A stretch of 43,961 nt of DNA from CAYLPJ01 sp964385465 (GTDB lineage Bacteria; Planctomycetota; Phycisphaerae; SM23-33). The position numbers and the translations under genes are program-made. The stretch lies in contig CAYLPJ010000057.1 of the NCBI GenBank assembly GCA_964385465.1, positions 1 to 43,961 of the forward strand. The letters are read 5' to 3'. A model generated the notes under the pieces. It saw only the letters and a list, made by a program, of their open reading frames with translations. It ran no database searches and was not told the DNA's origin. Positions 41,221 to 43,961 of the stretch are shown in pieces (within the stretch, counting starts at the first letter, position 1; the number at the start of each line of letters is the position of its first letter).

Positions 41221-42339
41221 CTACTTCGCGAGAACGTGCGGATCGCCCAGCGTCACGCCGCAGGGGAAGGCCTCGGCGTCCGCGAAACGGACGCGAATCA
41301 CCAGCCGGCCCGCCGGGGCGTCGGCGGAAACCTCCGCCGGCTCGTCGCCGGGGGCGATCGGCTTGCTTACCAGCGTCTTGCCTCCGCCGGCGATCTCCAG
41401 CACGGCCGGGGCGCGGGCGCCGGCAACCGGGGAGGCGGTGGCACGGAAGGTCGCGGCAGACGCCAGCCTCAGGGCCACCTCCGCCGTCGGGCGGATGGTC
41501 AGCGAGCGGGCGCAGGCGGCGCCCGGCGGCTGGCGCCCGGGCGGGACGGCCTCGATCGCCTTGCCGGCAGGCCCGGAGCCCAGCAGCGGCTCGGCCGAGG
41601 GCGAGAGCTTCAGCGCCGCCAGGTGCGTCACGCCGTCGGCGCGGCGTGTCACGGCCCGCACGGCCGCGACGGGCAGGCGGAGTTCGCCGATCATTTCGTG
41701 GGTCAGCAGGACGGCATCTTTGGCGAAGCCCGCCTTGCCGTGCAGCACCGAGCCGTCGACGAGGGCGACCTCGTCGGCGCCGGGCGCGGCCGGCCGGGGG
41801 GCCGGGCGGAGCAGGAACCGCGCCGCGCCGTCGCGGTCGACGGCCAGGGCGCCGAGGGGGCTGTCGACGGCGATCCGCTCCCGGCTGATCCACAGCAGCT
41901 CACCCGGCAGGGGCTGGCTCTCGCCGCGGTAGAGGCAGCGGGTATCGAGCCCCTCGGCCTCGGGCAGGTCGGCCCGGAACTCCAGGGCCGCCACGGCCGA
42001 GCTGTCGATCTCCCGCGTGCCGAAGATGTCGGAGCGGAGCGTGAGCTTCCCGGCGGTCAGCGAGAGGATCTCGCACCGCCAGAGTTCCCCGCCGGTCAGC
42101 CGGACGGCGTTGGGCTGGGGCAGCGTGTGCCCCGGGGGCTCGAGGACGACCACCAGCGCCTCGTCGGCGGCGACGTCCTTCCCGCCCACGTTGAGCTTCC
42201 CGTCGCGGATCGCGACGTCCCCGACGCGCCGCCCGCCGGCGGTCCAGACGACCCCGGCGTCGGCGAGCAGCGCCGGCGCCAGCAGCATCGCCGCGATGGC
42301 CCGCACCCCCCGGCGTAATGTCGATCCCGGCGCGTCCAT
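41221..42339 (-). CDS. Secreted protein with NPCBM-like C-terminal domain
   Basis: 372 residues from the ATG at 42339, eight bases after the DUF58 stop. A signal peptide (VRAIAAMLLAPALLADAG) is followed by two beta units of the planctomycete 'DGS..xG' type: VRLTGGELWRCEILSLTAGK, and VALVDGSVLHGKAGF with GELRLPVAAVRAVTRR. The C-terminal 110 residues (RSLTIRPTAEVALRL, VLEIAGGGKTLVSKPIAPGD, RLVIRVRFAD, GVTLGDPHVL) match the pattern of NPCBM domains, which bind carbohydrate in several glycoside hydrolases. No enzyme motif is visible. Its insertion between DUF58 and BatA genes suggests a ligand-sensing or glycan-binding subunit of the operon's envelope system. Confidence 0.75.
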   Translation of the reverse strand: MDAPGSTLRRGVRAIAAMLLAPALLADAGVVWTAGGRRVGDVAIRDGKLNVGGKDVAADEALVVVLEPPGHTLPQPNAVRLTGGELWRCEILSLTAGKLTLRSDIFGTREIDSSAVAALEFRADLPEAEGLDTRCLYRGESQPLPGELLWISRERIAVDSPLGALAVDRDGAARFLLRPAPRPAAPGADEVALVDGSVLHGKAGFAKDAVLLTHEMIGELRLPVAAVRAVTRRADGVTHLAALKLSPSAEPLLGSGPAGKAIEAVPPGRQPPGAACARSLTIRPTAEVALRLASAATFRATASPVAGARAPAVLEIAGGGKTLVSKPIAPGDEPAEVSADAPAGRLVIRVRFADAEAFPCGVTLGDPHVLAK

Positions 42340-42347
42340 AGTTGCCG

Positions 42348-43259
42348 CTACACCTTCTTGCCCGTGCTGCGAATCCGCCCGATCAGGTAGTTCGACAGCA
42401 CCGCGTCCACCGGGCGGGAGGTGTCCACGAGGACGTAATCCACGTGGCTCCGCTCGCATGCGGTCTTGATCTGATCGAGGAATTTCCGCAGTTCCTCGAT
42501 GTAGGCGGCCCGGATCCGCCGCGGCTGGGTGTTGATCTCCCCGTCCAGCTCCAGGCCTTTGAACTTGCAGGTACCGCCGAAGGGGAAGGTCAGCTCGTAG
42601 GGGTCCAGCATGTGGAAGACGACAACGTTGTGCCCTCCGAACCGCAGGTGGTCCAAGCCCTTGAGGAACTCCTCGACGTGGTCGAACAGGTCCGAGAAGA
42701 GGATGACGAACCCCCGCCGGCGCATCCGCCTGGCGAACTCGTGCAGGATGCCCGCCACGTCCGTCCGCGGCTCGGGGCGGACCCTCTCGAGCTGGTCGGC
42801 GATGATCCGCACCGCCGCCTTCGAGCCCCGCGGCTCGACGTACTCCCTCAGCGCGTCGTCGAAGACCGCCAGGCCCACCGAGTCCCGCTGCTCGCCGATC
42901 AGCCACGCCAGCGAGGCGGCGAGGTACTTGGCGTACTCGAGCTTCGAGACGCTCCCCGAGCCGTAGTGCATCGACCGGCTGGCGTCCAGCAGGAGGTTGG
43001 CGGTGTAGTTGGTCTCGGCCTCGTAGAGCTTGAGGTAGTACCGGTTCGTCCGCCCGTATACCCGCCAGTCCACGTGGCGCAGCGGGTCGCCGGCGACGTA
43101 CTGGCGGTGCTGGGCGAACTCCGTGCTGAAGCCGCGCAGCGGGCTCTTGTGCATGCCCACGCGCATGCCCTCGACCACCTCCCGGGCGACCAGCTCCAGC
43201 GAGCCGAGCCGCTGGAGGACCTCCGGGTCCAGGTACGTTCTGCCGGTTGGAAGCGCCAT
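42348..43259 (-). CDS. DUF58-domain protein (MoxR-associated)
   Basis: 303 residues from the ATG at 43259, ten bases after the moxR stop. The DUF58 core is clear: GFSTEFAQHRQYVAGDPLRH followed by VDWRVYGRTNRYYLKLYEAE. A vWA-like fold continues with LLLDASRSMHYGS (DxSxS) and FVILFSDLFDHVEEFLKGL. No membrane segment is seen, so it is cytoplasmic, unlike longer DUF58 proteins with N-terminal helices. DUF58 proteins are consistently encoded next to MoxR ATPases and are thought to act as adaptors or substrates. It is well conserved; its exact role is not established. Confidence 0.93.
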   Translation of the reverse strand: MALPTGRTYLDPEVLQRLGSLELVAREVVEGMRVGMHKSPLRGFSTEFAQHRQYVAGDPLRHVDWRVYGRTNRYYLKLYEAETNYTANLLLDASRSMHYGSGSVSKLEYAKYLAASLAWLIGEQRDSVGLAVFDDALREYVEPRGSKAAVRIIADQLERVRPEPRTDVAGILHEFARRMRRRGFVILFSDLFDHVEEFLKGLDHLRFGGHNVVVFHMLDPYELTFPFGGTCKFKGLELDGEINTQPRRIRAAYIEELRKFLDQIKTACERSHVDYVLVDTSRPVDAVLSNYLIGRIRSTGKKV

Positions 43260-43269
43260 GCCGCCTGCC

Positions 43270-43961
<692 letters not shown>

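Noticed and set aside
36430..42318. A plus-strand open frame of about 1962 codons antisense to the vWA operon
   Set aside because: Same cause; it covers four well-supported minus-strand genes and shows no domain, signal peptide or ribosome site.

Overview
This is a very GC-rich (about 70%) chromosomal window with the gene content of a Gram-negative member of the Planctomycetota, possibly Phycisphaerae-like. The evidence is an LpxC-FabZ fusion next to lpxD and two lpxA-like genes, a BamA/Skp outer-membrane assembly set, a long MoxR/DUF58/vWA operon with a squalene-cyclase-fold repeat protein, and secreted PQQ-propeller and HEAT proteins of a planctomycete style. The lineage is an inference. 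No tRNA, rRNA, CRISPR array, phage or intact insertion sequence was seen.

Region 1 (1-12949, all minus strand) is an outer-membrane biogenesis locus. In transcription order it reads bamA, a 1452-residue coiled-coil protein with a C-terminal membrane hairpin, skp/ompH, lpxD, lpxC-fabZ, a first lpxA-like gene, a second lpxA-like gene, and a Gfo/Idh/MocA oxidoreductase cut by the window edge. From skp onward the genes overlap or nearly touch, so they are probably one operon. The coiled-coil gene sits exactly where bamA and skp are normally adjacent. It carries 36 uninterrupted 11-residue repeats, and it is the most unusual gene in the window. The two LpxA-like proteins have lost different parts of the LpxA active site.

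Region 2 (12950-16520) holds an orphan PAS-containing HisKA_3 sensor kinase (minus) divergent from a secreted clan GH-A-like glycoside hydrolase (plus), which has a structured leader.

Region 3 (16521-23103, plus) holds mutS with a promoter placed to give a leaderless mRNA; a two-gene YwgA-like/HD-hydrolase module with its own good promoter; a small hypothetical gene; and a secreted PQQ-type beta-propeller protein. The last two are translationally coupled to each other, and the propeller gene to the next.

Region 4 (23100-29625) is one giant secreted protein of about 2012 residues (helical repeats, PQQ propeller, CBM9-like domain, further beta domains). It is followed by a 487-bp convergent intergenic region that holds a long imperfect palindrome made of two inverted REP-like units.

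Region 5 (29626-43961, minus) is a single tightly packed operon: moxR (5' end outside), DUF58, an NPCBM-like protein, BatA/vWA, vWA with a GATase-like domain, a DUF4175-like membrane protein, a Gln-rich coiled-coil protein, a prenyltransferase/squalene-oxidase-repeat protein, and a HEAT-repeat lipoprotein candidate. It looks like a MoxR-AAA/vWA envelope complex with planctomycete-type additions. The terminal HEAT protein and the convergent giant protein share a related C-terminal module.
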